DNA of 64,000 nucleotides from Albidovulum litorale (GCF_025751495.1 NZ_JAOWKZ010000001.1:379920-443919); one strand, 5' to 3'; positions 18,634-29,383 are shown, numbered from the stretch's first letter. Notes: a model not told the origin generated them from the letters alone. Numbers and translations are program-made.

Positions 18634-20028
18634 TCAGATATGGAGCGCGCGGCCGTAGGCGTCGAGCACGGCCTCATGCATCATCTCGCTGAGCGTCGGA
18701 TGCGGGAAAACGGTTTCCATCAACTCGCCCTCGGTCGTCTCAAGGCTGCGGCCAACAACGTAGCCCTGGATCAGTTCGGTCACTTCAGCACCGACCATGT
18801 GCGCGCCCAGAAGTTCGCCGGTCTTGGCGTCGAAGACGGTCTTGATCATGCCTTCGGCCTCACCCAAGGCAATCGCCTTGCCGTTGCCGATGAAGGGGAA
18901 GCGCCCGACTTTGACCTCATGCCCGGCCTCTTTTGCCTTCGCCTCGGTCAGGCCGACGGAGGCGACCTGCGGATGGCAATAGGTGCAGCCGGCAATTGAG
19001 TTCGGCTTGATCGGATGGGGATGTTTGCCTGCGATCAGTTCGGCAACCATGACGCCTTCGTGGCTTGCCTTGTGCGCCAGCCAGGGCGCGCCCGCGATAT
19101 CGCCGATGGCGTAAAGCCCATCGACTCCGGTGCGGCAATATTCGTCGGTGACCACATGGGTGCGGTCGATCTTTACGCCCAAAGCTTCCAGTCCGAGGTT
19201 TTCGACGTTGCCGACGATGCCGACGGCGGAGATCACCGTGTCGAACTCCATCGTCTCGGTCTTGCCACCCGCCTCGATATGCGCCGTCACCTTGCCCTTG
19301 GCACGGTCGAGCTTCTTGACCGTGGATTTCTCCATGATCTTCATGCCCTGCTTGACGAAAGCCTTCTTGGCGAAGGCGGAGATTTCGGCGTCTTCCACCG
19401 GCAGGACGCGGTCCATCACCTCGACTACGGTCGTGTCCGCGCCGAGCGTGTTGAAGAACGAGGCGAATTCGATGCCGATGGCGCCGGAACCGATCACCAG
19501 CAGCTTTTTCGGCATCCGCTTTGGCATCAGCGCGTGCTTGTAGGTCCAGACCAGATCGCCATCCGCCTCCAACCCCGGCAATTCACGGGCACGGGCGCCG
19601 GTCGCCACGACGATGGACTTCGCGGTCAGTTCCTCGGTCCCCTTGTCGGTCTTGACGGACACGGTACGCTTCTTCGGCAAGGTCGCCTCGCCCATGAAGG
19701 TCGTGATCTTGTTCTTCTTCATCAGATGGCCGATGCCACCCGAGAGTTGCTTGGCCACGCCGCGCGAGCGCTGCACGACCGCGTCGAGGTCATAGCCAAT
19801 CCCATCGGCCTTCAGGCCGAATTCCTTGGCGCGATGCATGAGGTGGAAGACCTCAGCGGATCGCAGGAGCGCCTTCGTCGGGATGCAGCCCCAGTTGAGG
19901 CAGATGCCGCCCATATGCTCCCGTTCGACAATCGCGACATTCAGGCCGAGCTGCGCGCCCCGGATCGCGGCCACATAGCCGCCCGGACCCGCACCGATCA
20001 CGATCATGTCGAAAGTCTTCGCCGCCAT
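18634..20028 (-). CDS. lpdA: Dihydrolipoyl dehydrogenase (E3)
   Basis: A 464-residue flavoprotein that reoxidises dihydrolipoamide in 2-oxoacid dehydrogenase complexes with NAD. It has the FAD motif GAGPGGYVAAIRGAQLG, the redox pair in GGICLNWGCIPTKALL (about residues 40-54), the NAD motif GSGAIGIEFASFF near residue 180, and the C-terminal His-Glu pair in HPTLSEMMHEA. It shares an upstream dyad with pdhA, about 31 kb away, which suggests it serves that complex. Its start at 20028 has GGGAGGATG next to it. Confidence 0.95.
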   Translation of the reverse strand: MAAKTFDMIVIGAGPGGYVAAIRGAQLGLNVAIVEREHMGGICLNWGCIPTKALLRSAEVFHLMHRAKEFGLKADGIGYDLDAVVQRSRGVAKQLSGGIGHLMKKNKITTFMGEATLPKKRTVSVKTDKGTEELTAKSIVVATGARARELPGLEADGDLVWTYKHALMPKRMPKKLLVIGSGAIGIEFASFFNTLGADTTVVEVMDRVLPVEDAEISAFAKKAFVKQGMKIMEKSTVKKLDRAKGKVTAHIEAGGKTETMEFDTVISAVGIVGNVENLGLEALGVKIDRTHVVTDEYCRTGVDGLYAIGDIAGAPWLAHKASHEGVMVAELIAGKHPHPIKPNSIAGCTYCHPQVASVGLTEAKAKEAGHEVKVGRFPFIGNGKAIALGEAEGMIKTVFDAKTGELLGAHMVGAEVTELIQGYVVGRSLETTEGELMETVFPHPTLSEMMHEAVLDAYGRALHI

Positions 20029-20043
20029 CTCATCCTCCCTCTG

Positions 20044-20073
20044 AAAAAGTAGTTTGGCATTAAACTACTTTTT
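20044..20073. promoter_or_regulatory. Palindromic operator before lpdA
   Basis: Perfect 12-bp arms AAAAAGTAGTTT (20044-20055) and AAACTACTTTTT (20062-20073), 16 nt before the lpdA start. Its core TAGTTT-N7-AACTACTTT is repeated with identical spacing before pdhA at 51143-51164. Confidence 0.7.
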
Positions 20074-20129
20074 GATTTCACACAATGCGACCGATGCCGT
20101 GGCCCCTTGCGCTGAGCGCATGGCTGCGC

Positions 20130-20708
20130 TCAGCCCTGTTTTTCAAGCTCCCGCACGATCGCGCCATAGCCGCCTCCGGTCAGAAACGCCTCTTCCTCGG
20201 CACTGGATTTGCGGCCAAGCGCGGCATTCCGGAACGGGAAGCGGCCAAACCGGCGGATGATCTCACGGTGGGCGTTCCCGTGCAGCAGGAACTCGTCCCG
20301 CGTTTCGTGCAGGTTCTTTTTGAAGAGCGCGATGCAGCGGTCCTGATCGGCGAGATCCTCGGAATGCTCGAAAGGCATGTAGAAGAAGACGCGCTCCGGC
20401 TCGGGGATCTTCAGGTCATATCCCTTCTCGACAGCCATCGCTGCCGCCGCCCGGGCGCGGGCATCGGTGGCAAAGGCGTCTGCCTTGCCGCGAAACATGT
20501 TGCGCGGGAACTGGTCGGTCAGGATCAGATAGGCAAGCGTCCCGCGCGGACCGTTGCACCAGTGTTCGCGATTGCCTGCATGGGCGGCCTGCCATTCCGC
20601 GCCGAACCGTGCCCGGATTTCCTCATCGACCTCATCGACGGCTGCGTACCAGCCATCAGGTCCGACATCGTGCAACCAGAACTCGACGATGGCTTCAGGT
20701 TCGGACAT
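20130..20708 (-). CDS. DUF924 family protein
   Basis: A 192-residue protein of the DUF924 family. It starts with EAIVEFWLHDVGPDGWYAA, has the central RGTLAYLILTDQFPRNMFRGKADAFATD motif and the FFYMPFEHSEDLADQDR motif. It is predicted to be all-helical with a TPR-like fold and cytosolic. The biochemical role is not known. AGGAGG lies 6 nt before the ATG. It is followed on the same strand from the MFS gene by about 70 nt. Confidence 0.88.
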   Translation of the reverse strand: MSEPEAIVEFWLHDVGPDGWYAAVDEVDEEIRARFGAEWQAAHAGNREHWCNGPRGTLAYLILTDQFPRNMFRGKADAFATDARARAAAAMAVEKGYDLKIPEPERVFFYMPFEHSEDLADQDRCIALFKKNLHETRDEFLLHGNAHREIIRRFGRFPFRNAALGRKSSAEEEAFLTGGGYGAIVRELEKQG

Positions 20709-20775
20709 GGCGGCCTCCTGCGCTGTGGTCGTTACCAGAGTTACAGGAAGTCAGTCGAAAGGCCAGCGGAAGCTG

Positions 20776-22056
20776 TCAGTCCTTGGATATGTCTTCACCC
20801 GTCACATCGGGATTGCTTTCAGCCTGAGCGTCTGCGGCGACCTCGGCCGCTGTTTCCACCGCGACGAGACCGGCAGTCGGCGCCAGCGCCATATACGAGC
20901 CTGTCTGATCGCTCGTCGGCGCGGGACGGCGCGTCATCCGCCAGGCGGCATAGCCCGCCATCACGCCGAAAAGAACCGCAATGAAGAGGAAGAACCCCGA
21001 CGGGCCGAAAACGGCCATGATCCAGCCGGTCAGGAGCGGACCGCCGATGGCCCCAACGCCGTTGATGAAGATGAGACCGGCCGAGGCTGCAGGCATATCC
21101 TCGCGCGCGAGGAAGTCGTTGGTATAGGCAACAAGCAACGAATAGAGCGGGTTGGACACCCCGCCCATCACGGCGGCGACACCAACGAGCGTGTAGAATT
21201 TCGCGTCCATCAGAACCGGAACGATAGTGCCGATTGCCCCAACGGCAGCAAGCCCCAGTACAAGTGTGCGCCGGTCCATCCGGTCAGACATCCAGCCGAT
21301 CGGATATTGCAGCACGAGGCCGCCGACATAGATCGCCGCGACGAAGATCGACAGTTCCTTGACCGAGAGCCCGACCGTCGCGCCCCAGACCGAGGCCATG
21401 CCGAACTGGGCCGAGAACACCCCACCGAGGAGGAAGATACCGACACAGCCGAGAGGCGAGGTCTGATAGAGCTTCACGAAGCTCAGCGGCTTCGTCAGCT
21501 CAAAAGCGGGCGCCGGGCTCGCCGTCAGCAGGATCGGCGTGAAGGCAATGGAGACGAGCATCGAGGGGATGACGAAGAGGAAATAGCCCGACGGGTCGCC
21601 GATGTTCAAAAGCCCCTGCGCCGAGATGATGCCGAGCATCTGCATGATCATGTACAAGGACAGCGCCTGCCCCCGCGTTTCGTTCGTCGAGGCGTTGTTC
21701 AGCCAGCTTTCGGCGGTGATGTAGACGCCCGAGAAGGAGAATCCGATAAGGACCCGCATCAGCGACCAGGCGATCCAGTCGGGCGCAGCCGCATAGGCCA
21801 CCAGAACCGCCGAGATCATCGAGCCCAAAGCCGCAAAGACACGGACATGTCCGACCGAGCGGATCATGTTCGGCGTCATCCGGCTGCCGAACAGGAAGCC
21901 GAGGAAATAGGCCGACATCACGACGGACATCTGCGTGGTTGAGAAGCCCTCGATCGCTCCCCGGATACCCAGAAGCGTGCCCTGCACACCATTGCCAATC
22001 ATCAGGAGCATCATGCCCAGAAGCAGGGGCCAAGAGGTGCGCAGAACGGTCAGCAT
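20776..22056 (-). CDS. MFS transporter, YcaD-like
   Basis: A 426-residue major facilitator protein with twelve predicted membrane segments, starting with WPLLLGMMLLMIGNGVQGTLLGIRG. The motif-A region between segments 2 and 3 reads GSRMTPNMIRSVGHVRVFA, and AESWLNNASTNETRGQALSLY is typical of the YcaD/YfkF-like family. A hydrophilic C-terminal tail of about 50 residues (from RRPAPTSDQ) is cytosolic. The substrate is unknown. It is separated from queA by 55 nt on the same strand. Confidence 0.85.
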   Translation of the reverse strand: MLTVLRTSWPLLLGMMLLMIGNGVQGTLLGIRGAIEGFSTTQMSVVMSAYFLGFLFGSRMTPNMIRSVGHVRVFAALGSMISAVLVAYAAAPDWIAWSLMRVLIGFSFSGVYITAESWLNNASTNETRGQALSLYMIMQMLGIISAQGLLNIGDPSGYFLFVIPSMLVSIAFTPILLTASPAPAFELTKPLSFVKLYQTSPLGCVGIFLLGGVFSAQFGMASVWGATVGLSVKELSIFVAAIYVGGLVLQYPIGWMSDRMDRRTLVLGLAAVGAIGTIVPVLMDAKFYTLVGVAAVMGGVSNPLYSLLVAYTNDFLAREDMPAASAGLIFINGVGAIGGPLLTGWIMAVFGPSGFFLFIAVLFGVMAGYAAWRMTRRPAPTSDQTGSYMALAPTAGLVAVETAAEVAADAQAESNPDVTGEDISKD

Positions 22057-22111
22057 CGGAACGGTCTTTCAAAAGGATTGTGCAGCGGGATACGCCCGTT
22101 GGTACCGGATT

Positions 22112-23200
22112 TCACGCCTCGGCGCGACCGGGCGTCGCCGGATTACGCCGTTCGGGCAGGAGAAGCGAGGCGTCGCCATAGGAAAAGAAACGATAGCCGG
22201 ACGCAATTGCGTGATCATAGACACGCCGCATGCGGTCCCTGCCCATCAGGGCCGAGACCAGCATCAGCAGCGTCGATTTCGGTAGGTGGAAATTGGTCAT
22301 CAGCCCGTCTGTCACGCGGAACCGGTATCCCGGGTAGATGAAGATATCCGTCGTGCCCCGCCACGGGTGAATACGGCCATCTTCGCCTGCGGCACTTTCA
22401 ATGAGTCTCAGCGCCGTGGTGCCGACCGGGATCACCCGGCCGCCGCTCTCGCGGGTCGCATTGATATCGGCGGCGGCTGCGTCGCTCACCTCGCCCCATT
22501 CGGCATGCATCCTGTGGGTCGTCACATCCTCCACCTTCACCGGCAGGAAGGTGCCCGCCCCGACATGAAGCGTCACATGGGTGAAAGCAACGCCCTTCGC
22601 AGCCAGTTGGGCGAGCAGATCATCATCGAAATGCAGCGACGCGGTCGGGGCGGCGACGGCACCGGAATTGCGGGCAAAGACGGTCTGGTAATCCTCGCGG
22701 TCCTGCGCGTCAGGCGCCCTCAGCGCGGCAATATAGGGTGGCAGAGGCATGGCGCCCGCCTCGGCAAGGGCAGCGTCGAAATCGGGGCCGGTAAGATTGA
22801 AAGCCAGTTCCGCCTGCCCCTCGGTGATCCCTACCACCTCGGCCGAGAGCGCATCCGAAAACCGGATGACCTCGCCCTCCTTCACCTTGCGCAATGGCTT
22901 TGCAAGCGCGGCCCAATGCCCTCCGGGGCGCGGCTCCAGAAGCGTGACCTCGACCTTCGCCACCGCCTCGCCCTGCCCGGTCGCGCGGGTTCGTGTACCC
23001 GCCAGACGCGCCGGGATGACCTTGGTATCGTTCAGCACCAACCTGTCGCCGGGGCCGAGCAGGTCGACCAGATCGCGGACATGCAAATCGTGCATCGCGT
23101 CGCCCTCGGCCACCAGAAGCCGCGCGGCGGTGCGCGGCCGCACGGGGCGGGTGGCGATCAGCCCCTCGGGCAGGTCGAAATCGAAATCGGAAAGCTTCAT
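22112..23200 (-). CDS. queA: QueA, S-adenosylmethionine:tRNA ribosyltransferase-isomerase
   Basis: A 362-residue enzyme that moves the ribosyl part of S-adenosylmethionine to preQ1 in tRNA to form epoxyqueuosine. It begins [29 protein letters not shown] and carries [38 protein letters not shown] and the [17 protein letters not shown] motif near the end, all family hallmarks. The ATG overlaps the stop of the large AsmA-like gene upstream (ATGA type). No other queuosine gene is in the window. Confidence 0.95.
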   Translation of the reverse strand: MKLSDFDFDLPEGLIATRPVRPRTAARLLVAEGDAMHDLHVRDLVDLLGPGDRLVLNDTKVIPARLAGTRTRATGQGEAVAKVEVTLLEPRPGGHWAALAKPLRKVKEGEVIRFSDALSAEVVGITEGQAELAFNLTGPDFDAALAEAGAMPLPPYIAALRAPDAQDREDYQTVFARNSGAVAAPTASLHFDDDLLAQLAAKGVAFTHVTLHVGAGTFLPVKVEDVTTHRMHAEWGEVSDAAAADINATRESGGRVIPVGTTALRLIESAAGEDGRIHPWRGTTDIFIYPGYRFRVTDGLMTNFHLPKSTLLMLVSALMGRDRMRRVYDHAIASGYRFFSYGDASLLLPERRNPATPGRAEA

Positions 23201-26200
23201 TGCTGCTGTTTCGGCGGGTTGGCGCGGAAGATGTTGCGGAACATGCCCGGCGTCAGGATTGAAAGCGGATTGACGCTGACCTTCGGCGCGTCAGCCGCTC
23301 CATACAGGCGATAGTTGAAGCCGAACAGCCCCTCGCCTTCACGCGAGACGACCTGCCCGATCTGGTTGATAAGATATACGGGGGAAACAGTGCCCTGCAG
23401 GTCGATCCGACCGGCGCCCGTGTCATAAAGCCCGTCGGCTGAGATGCCGAGAGAGGGGCCGGTCGCCGTTCCCTTGCGGATCTGAACAATGCCCGGGGTC
23501 AACCGGAAATCCCCGGTCACTCGCGAAAAGAGAATGCCAGGCCCGTTAAGCTGGCTGAGAAGCCCCACGACCGACACCGCGTCGAGAAGCGAGGCGAGAG
23601 CGGGAGCATCGACAACCCGGAGATCGCCGATCTGGATCTGGCCGTCATATGTGCCGGGTTCCCCGACCGGGGTCAGCGTCATGTCGAGCGCCCCGCCGAC
23701 GCCCCGAGTGAAGATACCCGCAGCGCGCATGGCTGCGCCCGCGTCGGCGGCGCGCAGGTGAACGGCACTGCGGGTGCCGGATGGCGTCACGCGCCCGGTC
23801 ACCGGCGCTTCGCCGTTCACGGTGCCGATGAACTCGCCGGTCAATCCGCCTTGAGTGGAGAAATCACCACGGAACCCGGTGAGTGAAATGCCCTCGGACA
23901 CCTGAAGCCGGTCGAGCGCGACCGAAAGCGGCGCACCCTGCCCCCCGCCACTGCCGAATGACGCGCGACGCAGATCGACACTGCCGCCTTCGACGATGAC
24001 CGCCACCGGCAGTCCCTGCCCCCGGCCACGCAGGGTTGCCGTGCCGTTGAACCAGTCTCCGATCCTTACCGATTTCAGCCGTACCGCTTCCAGCGCTCCC
24101 TTCGCGGTCAGCACGACCCTGCCCGAGGCCGTCAATCCCGGCGCTTCGATTTCGACGAGGTCGATCTCTGCCGGCTGACCGAGCCGCCCAACGACCGACA
24201 ACCGGCCCGTGCCGCCCGCCCCCTTGGCCCAACCGACCTCGGGAATGCTGAGGTTCAGCCCCTTGAGGTTGGAGCCGAGCCGGAACTCGACCGGCTTGCC
24301 GCGTTCGAACCGCAGGACAATCCGCCCCTGCCCCGTACCCCGGACGGCCCCCGGCGGCAGGCCAATGGAAAAAGCCTCGAGAAAACGCGGCGACAGTTCA
24401 ACGATGCCTTGCAGTTCGCTCTTGCCGCGGTGTTCGGGGGAAAACACCTGCCGCCAGGCGGCGTCGACCGGCACACCGGAAAAGATAGCGGGGCCAGAGA
24501 TTTCCAGCCCCTCGCGCGTCGCAGTGACATCGAGCGCGGCGGCCGTCAGCAAGCGGTCGGGCGCAAGTGTATCAGAGCGGACATCGAGAAGTTTTCCGGT
24601 CACGCGGTAGTCGACATCCTCCGGCATGATCTTGCGGGCAAGGCGCAGGTCCAGCGCGGTTTCCAGCCGGGCGCGGCCCTCGGCCAGATCGACCGGACGG
24701 CCTGCCTTGGTCAGGAACTCGAAAGGCGGCTGATCGAGGAGCGACAGGGCGGCGGTTATTGAACTATCCGTCTTCAGCGTGAATTTCGCCGGGGCCGGTT
24801 TGATCCTCAGATCTGGGATCGCCATGACGCTGCCCGAGACATCGATGTCGCCACCTTCGGGCGCGGTCACATGGCCCCGGTCGACAACCAGCGTATAGGA
24901 ATAGTCGTTGATCGTTGCATATCCCGCCCCGTTCTGAATCGGTGGCAGTGTCTTGATGATCCTGACCTCGGTGTCGCGGTAATCGTAGCCGAGCGTGAAA
25001 TGCGGCTCCTGCCCCGGCCTCAGGCGGAACGCGGACACCACATCGAAAAGCTGACTTGTCGCGACGTTCTGTTCCAGCCAGGCGCGGGTCAGCGGCACCG
25101 CCGCAACGGGCCAAAGCGCCAGAAGCCGGTCAGACGTGATTTCGTTGACTGTCACATCCACGGCCACGTCCCAACCCGCCGGTGCGGCGGCGATGGTTCC
25201 CTTCGCGCCGATGCGCTGATCGCCGTCGGTCAGCATCATCTGGCCAAGCTCCAGTCGGAACGGATCGAGCCGCAGCCGGAAATCCAGAGCCCCCCCGCTC
25301 AACGTCACCGCATCGGTGAACACCCCTTCAGGGTCGGCCTTGAAATCCTCGATCCGGACCTGTGAGACCAGCGTCTCGGGCCAAGCCCCCTTGAAGTCCT
25401 TCAGCCAGGCCTTGGCACTGGCACGGACACGCAACGCCGTGCTGTCGACGTCGAGGTCCGAAAACGTCATCAGCGCGGCTTCGGGATCGTAGCTCATCGC
25501 CAACTTCACACGGTCGAACCGCACCGGTTTCGTATCGGCGGTCGGACGCAAAGCACCTTTGCCGATCTCCAGCACCGCAGAAAGCCCGCTATAGCGTCCC
25601 TCGGCATCGACACCCGTATCGAAGGCCCCCGAAATCGGCGCGTCGAGCGCGCCCAGGAACGACAGGGCCGGCGATTGCACCGCCAGATCGCGCGACGGCA
25701 CATCGCTGAGGCGGACCGACAAGGCCGCCTCGGGCGTACCTTTGACCGAACGGAACGTGACCTCGGCCCGCGCGGGCGGCTTGCCGGTGTCGGCAAGCGC
25801 GGTGCCAAGGCCAATCTCGACCGCCTCGGCGCTGTTTGTGAGGGTCAGCCAACCGCCAGAGGCCCGCCAGACACGGCCGGTGCGCAGATCATCGAGCTGC
25901 ATCGACAACCGGTCAACCTCGATCCTCTCGACATCGCGCAGCAGCGGAAGTTCGAACGCCGCGTCAACCACTTTCAGCAGTTCGGCAGGCTTGACAGCCT
26001 CCGCGGGTGCCGCCGCACCGGGACCAAGCGCCAGATCCAGCCGCCCATCCTCCAACCGGCGCAGGGCAATGCGGCCATCGCTGATATGCAGCGACCTAAG
26101 TTCGATCTTGCCGTCAAGCATTGGCCTTGCGTTCAGCGTGGTTCTCAGATCCGGCAGCAGGGCGATGCGGGTGCCAGTCTTGGAAAACAGCTCCACCCGC

Positions 26201-26475
26201 CGCAACCAGACATGCGGGATCAGATTTTCGTCGACCATGAGGTCAAGCCCGCCCAGCTTGGCCGATGCCTCCCCGGCCAGAACTGCGTTCGCGCGTGTCT
26301 CGACCTGTGCCACGAGCCAGCCGGGGGCAGCGACGACGCGCCCGGTCATGGAAAGCGCGACAAACGTCATGGAAACGAGCGACATCGTCAGGCCAAGCAA
26401 GGCCCATAGCCAGCGGCGGCGCCGAAAGGGTCCGGGGTCGGGTGATTTTCCCGCCTGTGACTCTGTCTGGTTCAT
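23197..26475 (-). CDS. AsmA/DUF3971-type giant envelope protein (YhdP-like)
   Basis: A 1092-residue protein with one N-terminal membrane anchor ([25 protein letters not shown], about residues 20-45) and a very long periplasmic beta-rich body. The body has AsmA/DUF3971 traits: repeated [14 protein letters not shown] and [16 protein letters not shown] strands. The C-terminal region [33 protein letters not shown] is the conserved AsmA-like end. Such proteins are thought to form bridge-like grooves for phospholipid transport between the membranes. The start at 26475 (MNQTESQ) is chosen over a longer open frame. Its stop overlaps the queA start. Confidence 0.82.
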   Translation of the reverse strand: MNQTESQAGKSPDPGPFRRRRWLWALLGLTMSLVSMTFVALSMTGRVVAAPGWLVAQVETRANAVLAGEASAKLGGLDLMVDENLIPHVWLRRVELFSKTGTRIALLPDLRTTLNARPMLDGKIELRSLHISDGRIALRRLEDGRLDLALGPGAAAPAEAVKPAELLKVVDAAFELPLLRDVERIEVDRLSMQLDDLRTGRVWRASGGWLTLTNSAEAVEIGLGTALADTGKPPARAEVTFRSVKGTPEAALSVRLSDVPSRDLAVQSPALSFLGALDAPISGAFDTGVDAEGRYSGLSAVLEIGKGALRPTADTKPVRFDRVKLAMSYDPEAALMTFSDLDVDSTALRVRASAKAWLKDFKGAWPETLVSQVRIEDFKADPEGVFTDAVTLSGGALDFRLRLDPFRLELGQMMLTDGDQRIGAKGTIAAAPAGWDVAVDVTVNEITSDRLLALWPVAAVPLTRAWLEQNVATSQLFDVVSAFRLRPGQEPHFTLGYDYRDTEVRIIKTLPPIQNGAGYATINDYSYTLVVDRGHVTAPEGGDIDVSGSVMAIPDLRIKPAPAKFTLKTDSSITAALSLLDQPPFEFLTKAGRPVDLAEGRARLETALDLRLARKIMPEDVDYRVTGKLLDVRSDTLAPDRLLTAAALDVTATREGLEISGPAIFSGVPVDAAWRQVFSPEHRGKSELQGIVELSPRFLEAFSIGLPPGAVRGTGQGRIVLRFERGKPVEFRLGSNLKGLNLSIPEVGWAKGAGGTGRLSVVGRLGQPAEIDLVEIEAPGLTASGRVVLTAKGALEAVRLKSVRIGDWFNGTATLRGRGQGLPVAVIVEGGSVDLRRASFGSGGGQGAPLSVALDRLQVSEGISLTGFRGDFSTQGGLTGEFIGTVNGEAPVTGRVTPSGTRSAVHLRAADAGAAMRAAGIFTRGVGGALDMTLTPVGEPGTYDGQIQIGDLRVVDAPALASLLDAVSVVGLLSQLNGPGILFSRVTGDFRLTPGIVQIRKGTATGPSLGISADGLYDTGAGRIDLQGTVSPVYLINQIGQVVSREGEGLFGFNYRLYGAADAPKVSVNPLSILTPGMFRNIFRANPPKQQQ

Positions 26476-26591
26476 ACCGCTGCCAATGCCCCAACAAACC
26501 GTGCCATTGCAGCCCGGCCAAAGCTCCCCTTTATCTTTGCGGAAACGGAAGTAAAACACAAAGCCGAACCATTCGGCAAAGGACAGCGCAC

Positions 26592-27053
26592 ATGCTCAAA
26601 CCCGGCGACAAGGCCCCCGATTTCACCCTGCACGGCAATGGCGATGCGACGGTATCGCTTGCGGGTTTTGCACCGAAGAAGGTGGTGCTCTACTTCTACC
26701 CCAAGGACGATACGCCGGGCTGCACGACCGAAGCGCTGGATTTCACCCGGCTGATGGACGAGTTTGATGCTGCCGGGACGGTCGTTGTGGGCATCTCGAA
26801 GGACAGCGCCAAGAAACACGACAAGTTCTGTGCAAAGCATGGGCTGGGTGTCATCCTGGCGTCCGATGAAAACAGCGACACCTGCGAACGTTATGGCGTG
26901 TGGGTGGAAAAGAACATGTATGGCCGGACCTATATGGGGATTGAACGGGCAACTTTCCTGATCGACGGCACCGGCCATATCGCGCGCATCTGGCCAAAGG
27001 TGAAGGTGAACGGCCATGCGGCCGAGGTGCTGGACGCGGCGCGCGCACTGTGA
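26592..27053 (+). CDS. bcp: Thioredoxin-dependent peroxiredoxin, Bcp type
   Basis: A 153-residue peroxiredoxin. The peroxidatic cysteine is Cys44 in DDTPGCTTEA. The nearby resolving cysteine of E. coli Bcp (five residues on in the C-x4-C pattern) is absent, as TEA is followed by Leu. Cys80 in HDKFCAKHG lies 36 residues away, the spacing of the resolving cysteine in atypical 2-Cys Bcp proteins, so it is the likely partner. The start at 26592 follows GGACAGCGC. Its stop overlaps the GTG start of the DUF455 gene. Confidence 0.92.
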   Translation: MLKPGDKAPDFTLHGNGDATVSLAGFAPKKVVLYFYPKDDTPGCTTEALDFTRLMDEFDAAGTVVVGISKDSAKKHDKFCAKHGLGVILASDENSDTCERYGVWVEKNMYGRTYMGIERATFLIDGTGHIARIWPKVKVNGHAAEVLDAARAL

Positions 27054-27892
27054 GCCTGACGCTGGCAGACATGGCGGTGGAGGTTCTGACCACCGCCAAC
27101 GGGAGGGCAAAGACGGCGCTCAGCCATGCCCATGCTGCGCGCTGGCGCGAGGCCCGCGCGGCGGGAACCCCATTGCCGATTGGCCGGGCCAATCCGCCGA
27201 TGCAGCCATCGCGGCCGGAACGACCTGAACTTCTGCCACCGCGCGACGTGCCCCGCCGCCGCACGGGCTCGCCGCAGGGGCGTATCGCGCTCTTGCACGC
27301 TCTGGCCCATATCGAGCTGAATGCGGTGGACCTGCACTGGGACATCATCGCGCGTTTCACCGATACCGAGATGCCCTTGGGATTCTACGACGACTGGGTG
27401 AAATCGGCCGACGAAGAATCCAAACATTTCAATCTTCTCTGCGACTGTCTTGAAGCGGTGGGCAGCCATTATGGCGCCCTGCCTGCCCATGCGTTCATGT
27501 GGCGGGCGGCCGAGGACACGGCCGATGATCTTCTCGGCCGTCTCGCCGTTGTGCCGATGGTGCTGGAGGCACGCGGGCTGGACGTGACGCCCGGCATGAT
27601 CGAGATCTTCACCAAGGCCGACGAACCCGCCGCAACCGACGCGCTGAAGGTGATCTATGCCGAAGAGGTCGGCCATGTCGCCTACGGTGTGAAATGGTTC
27701 AACTGGCTGTGCGGACGCGACGGTCTTGATCCCAAGGAGGTCTTTCACGGCCTTGTCCGCAGGTATTTCCGTGGTGCCCTGAAACCGCCCTTCAACGAAG
27801 AAAAGCGCGCCGAGGCGGGGCTGCCTCCGGATTTCTACTGGCCGCTGGCCGAGGAGGTCGCCGAGGCGCCGGGCACCGCCGCGTTCCGGTAA
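27050..27892 (+). CDS. DUF455 ferritin-like protein
   Basis: A 280-residue protein of the DUF455 ferritin-like family. Metal-ligand-type motifs are visible on helices: HALAHIELNAVDLHWD, DEESKHFNLLCDCLE, VLEARGLDVTPGM and YAEEVGHVAYGVKWFNW, a pattern of Glu and Glu-x2-His as in di-iron ferritin-like folds. Activity is unknown. The GTG start overlaps the bcp stop (GTGA), so the two are coupled; a joint role in oxidative stress is plausible but inferred. Confidence 0.88.
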   Translation: MSLTLADMAVEVLTTANGRAKTALSHAHAARWREARAAGTPLPIGRANPPMQPSRPERPELLPPRDVPRRRTGSPQGRIALLHALAHIELNAVDLHWDIIARFTDTEMPLGFYDDWVKSADEESKHFNLLCDCLEAVGSHYGALPAHAFMWRAAEDTADDLLGRLAVVPMVLEARGLDVTPGMIEIFTKADEPAATDALKVIYAEEVGHVAYGVKWFNWLCGRDGLDPKEVFHGLVRRYFRGALKPPFNEEKRAEAGLPPDFYWPLAEEVAEAPGTAAFR

Positions 27893-28021
27893 CCGCGCGA
27901 TCGTCGGCGAAAGTTTGCCGAAACCGGCGGGTTCCAGCCGGCCGGGCGCCGGATTTGGTCAAAAATGTTGCAGGGGCATCACGGGGTTGTTAAGCCCTTG
28001 CGCCAAGGGGATGTCGTGGGG

Positions 28022-29383
28022 ATGGCGTCCCGTCTTTCAAAACTAAAAAACGCAACGGGGAACAGTTTGCCAGCACGCCTGATGCACCGTTTTCACGCCG
28101 CCTTGGAGCGCCGACTGCCGGAACAGCGCCTGTTCCTGCGCTCCGATACCGAAACCCGCTTCGTCCGCCTGAAGCCGACCACCCAGGCCATCGCGCTTGG
28201 CGGATCGGCGGTCGTTCTGGCCTGGACCATCGTCGCCACGGCGATCCTGATGATGGACTCGATCGGCTCGGGAAGCGCCCGCGAACAGTCGCGGCGGGAA
28301 ATGGCAACTTACGAGGCCCGGCTGGATGCGCTGTCGCAGGAACGCGACCGCCGCGCCGAGGAGGCGCTTGCGGCACAGGAACGCTTCGCCATCGCGCTCG
28401 AACAGGTTTCGTCGATGCAATCTGCCCTCCTCGCCTCGGAAGAGCGCCGCAAGGAACTGGAAACCGGCATCGGCGTCATTCAGACGACGCTGCGCCGGAC
28501 AATGACCGAGCGCGACGAGGCGCGGACGCAAGTGGCCGAGCTGAACGCCAACCTCGCGGAAGGCCCGCAACTGGCCCAGACCGGTGCGGCCCCGGCGGAT
28601 ACGACCGAAACACTGGAGTTCGTGACCGCCGCCCTCGCCCGCACCGCGTCGGAACGTGACGAGATGTCGAGGGCCGCCGTCGTCGCCCGCGATCAGGCCG
28701 ACGAGATCGCCTATGAGATGAAACTGCTCGAGGAGCGGCACGACGACATCTTCACGAGCCTCGAAGAGGCCGTGACGATCTCGATGGAGCCGCTGGACAA
28801 GATGTTCGCCTCTGCCGGGCTCGACCCCGATGACCTGATCAAGCAGGTACAGCGCGGCTATTCCGGCCAGGGCGGCCCGCTCGGCCCGCTTGCGCCGTCG
28901 ATCGGCGGCAAGGCCGATCCCAATGCCGAACGCGCGTCGAAGATCCTCGATGGCCTCGACCGGATGAACCTCTATCGGATGGCAGTGGAAAAGGCGCCCT
29001 TTGCGATGCCGCTCAAGACCTCGTTCCGCTACACGTCGGGCTTCGGACGTCGCTGGGGCAGGATGCACGAAGGCACCGATTTCGCCGGCGCGCACGGCTC
29101 GCCCATCTACGCAACGGCCGACGGCACGGTCATCCATGCCGGCTGGGAATCGGGCTACGGCAACCTTGTGAAGATCCGCCACGACTTCGGCATCGAGACC
29201 CGTTACGGCCATATGTCGAAAGTCCGCGTCGAGGTTGGTCAAAAGGTCTCGCGCGGGGACCGGATCGGTGATATGGGGAACACCGGCCGCTCAACCGGAA
29301 CGCATCTGCACTACGAGGTGCGCGTCAACGGAGCGGCGAAGAATCCGATGACGTATATCAAGGCGGCCAACAATGTTTTCTAA
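28022..29383 (+). CDS. M23 family metallopeptidase with coiled-coil domain
   Basis: A 453-residue inner-membrane-anchored peptidoglycan hydrolase. It has a short cytosolic part, one membrane segment (AIALGGSAVVLAWTIVATAILMM, about residues 58-80), a long periplasmic coiled coil (90-250, the DUF5930-like region), and a C-terminal LytM domain. The LytM zinc ligands are seen in HEGTDFAG, and the HLHYEVRVNG motif follows. The start at 28022 is the best fit, but an in-frame ATG at 27965 cannot be excluded. Its last 11 nt overlap the bactofilin gene, a known functional pairing. Confidence 0.88.
   Translation: MASRLSKLKNATGNSLPARLMHRFHAALERRLPEQRLFLRSDTETRFVRLKPTTQAIALGGSAVVLAWTIVATAILMMDSIGSGSAREQSRREMATYEARLDALSQERDRRAEEALAAQERFAIALEQVSSMQSALLASEERRKELETGIGVIQTTLRRTMTERDEARTQVAELNANLAEGPQLAQTGAAPADTTETLEFVTAALARTASERDEMSRAAVVARDQADEIAYEMKLLEERHDDIFTSLEEAVTISMEPLDKMFASAGLDPDDLIKQVQRGYSGQGGPLGPLAPSIGGKADPNAERASKILDGLDRMNLYRMAVEKAPFAMPLKTSFRYTSGFGRRWGRMHEGTDFAGAHGSPIYATADGTVIHAGWESGYGNLVKIRHDFGIETRYGHMSKVRVEVGQKVSRGDRIGDMGNTGRSTGTHLHYEVRVNGAAKNPMTYIKAANNVF

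Noticed and set aside
20554-21942. 462-codon plus-strand open frame opposite the MFS transporter
   Set aside because: Composition is Arg/Asp/His-rich noise and the minus strand codes for a clear 12-segment transporter.
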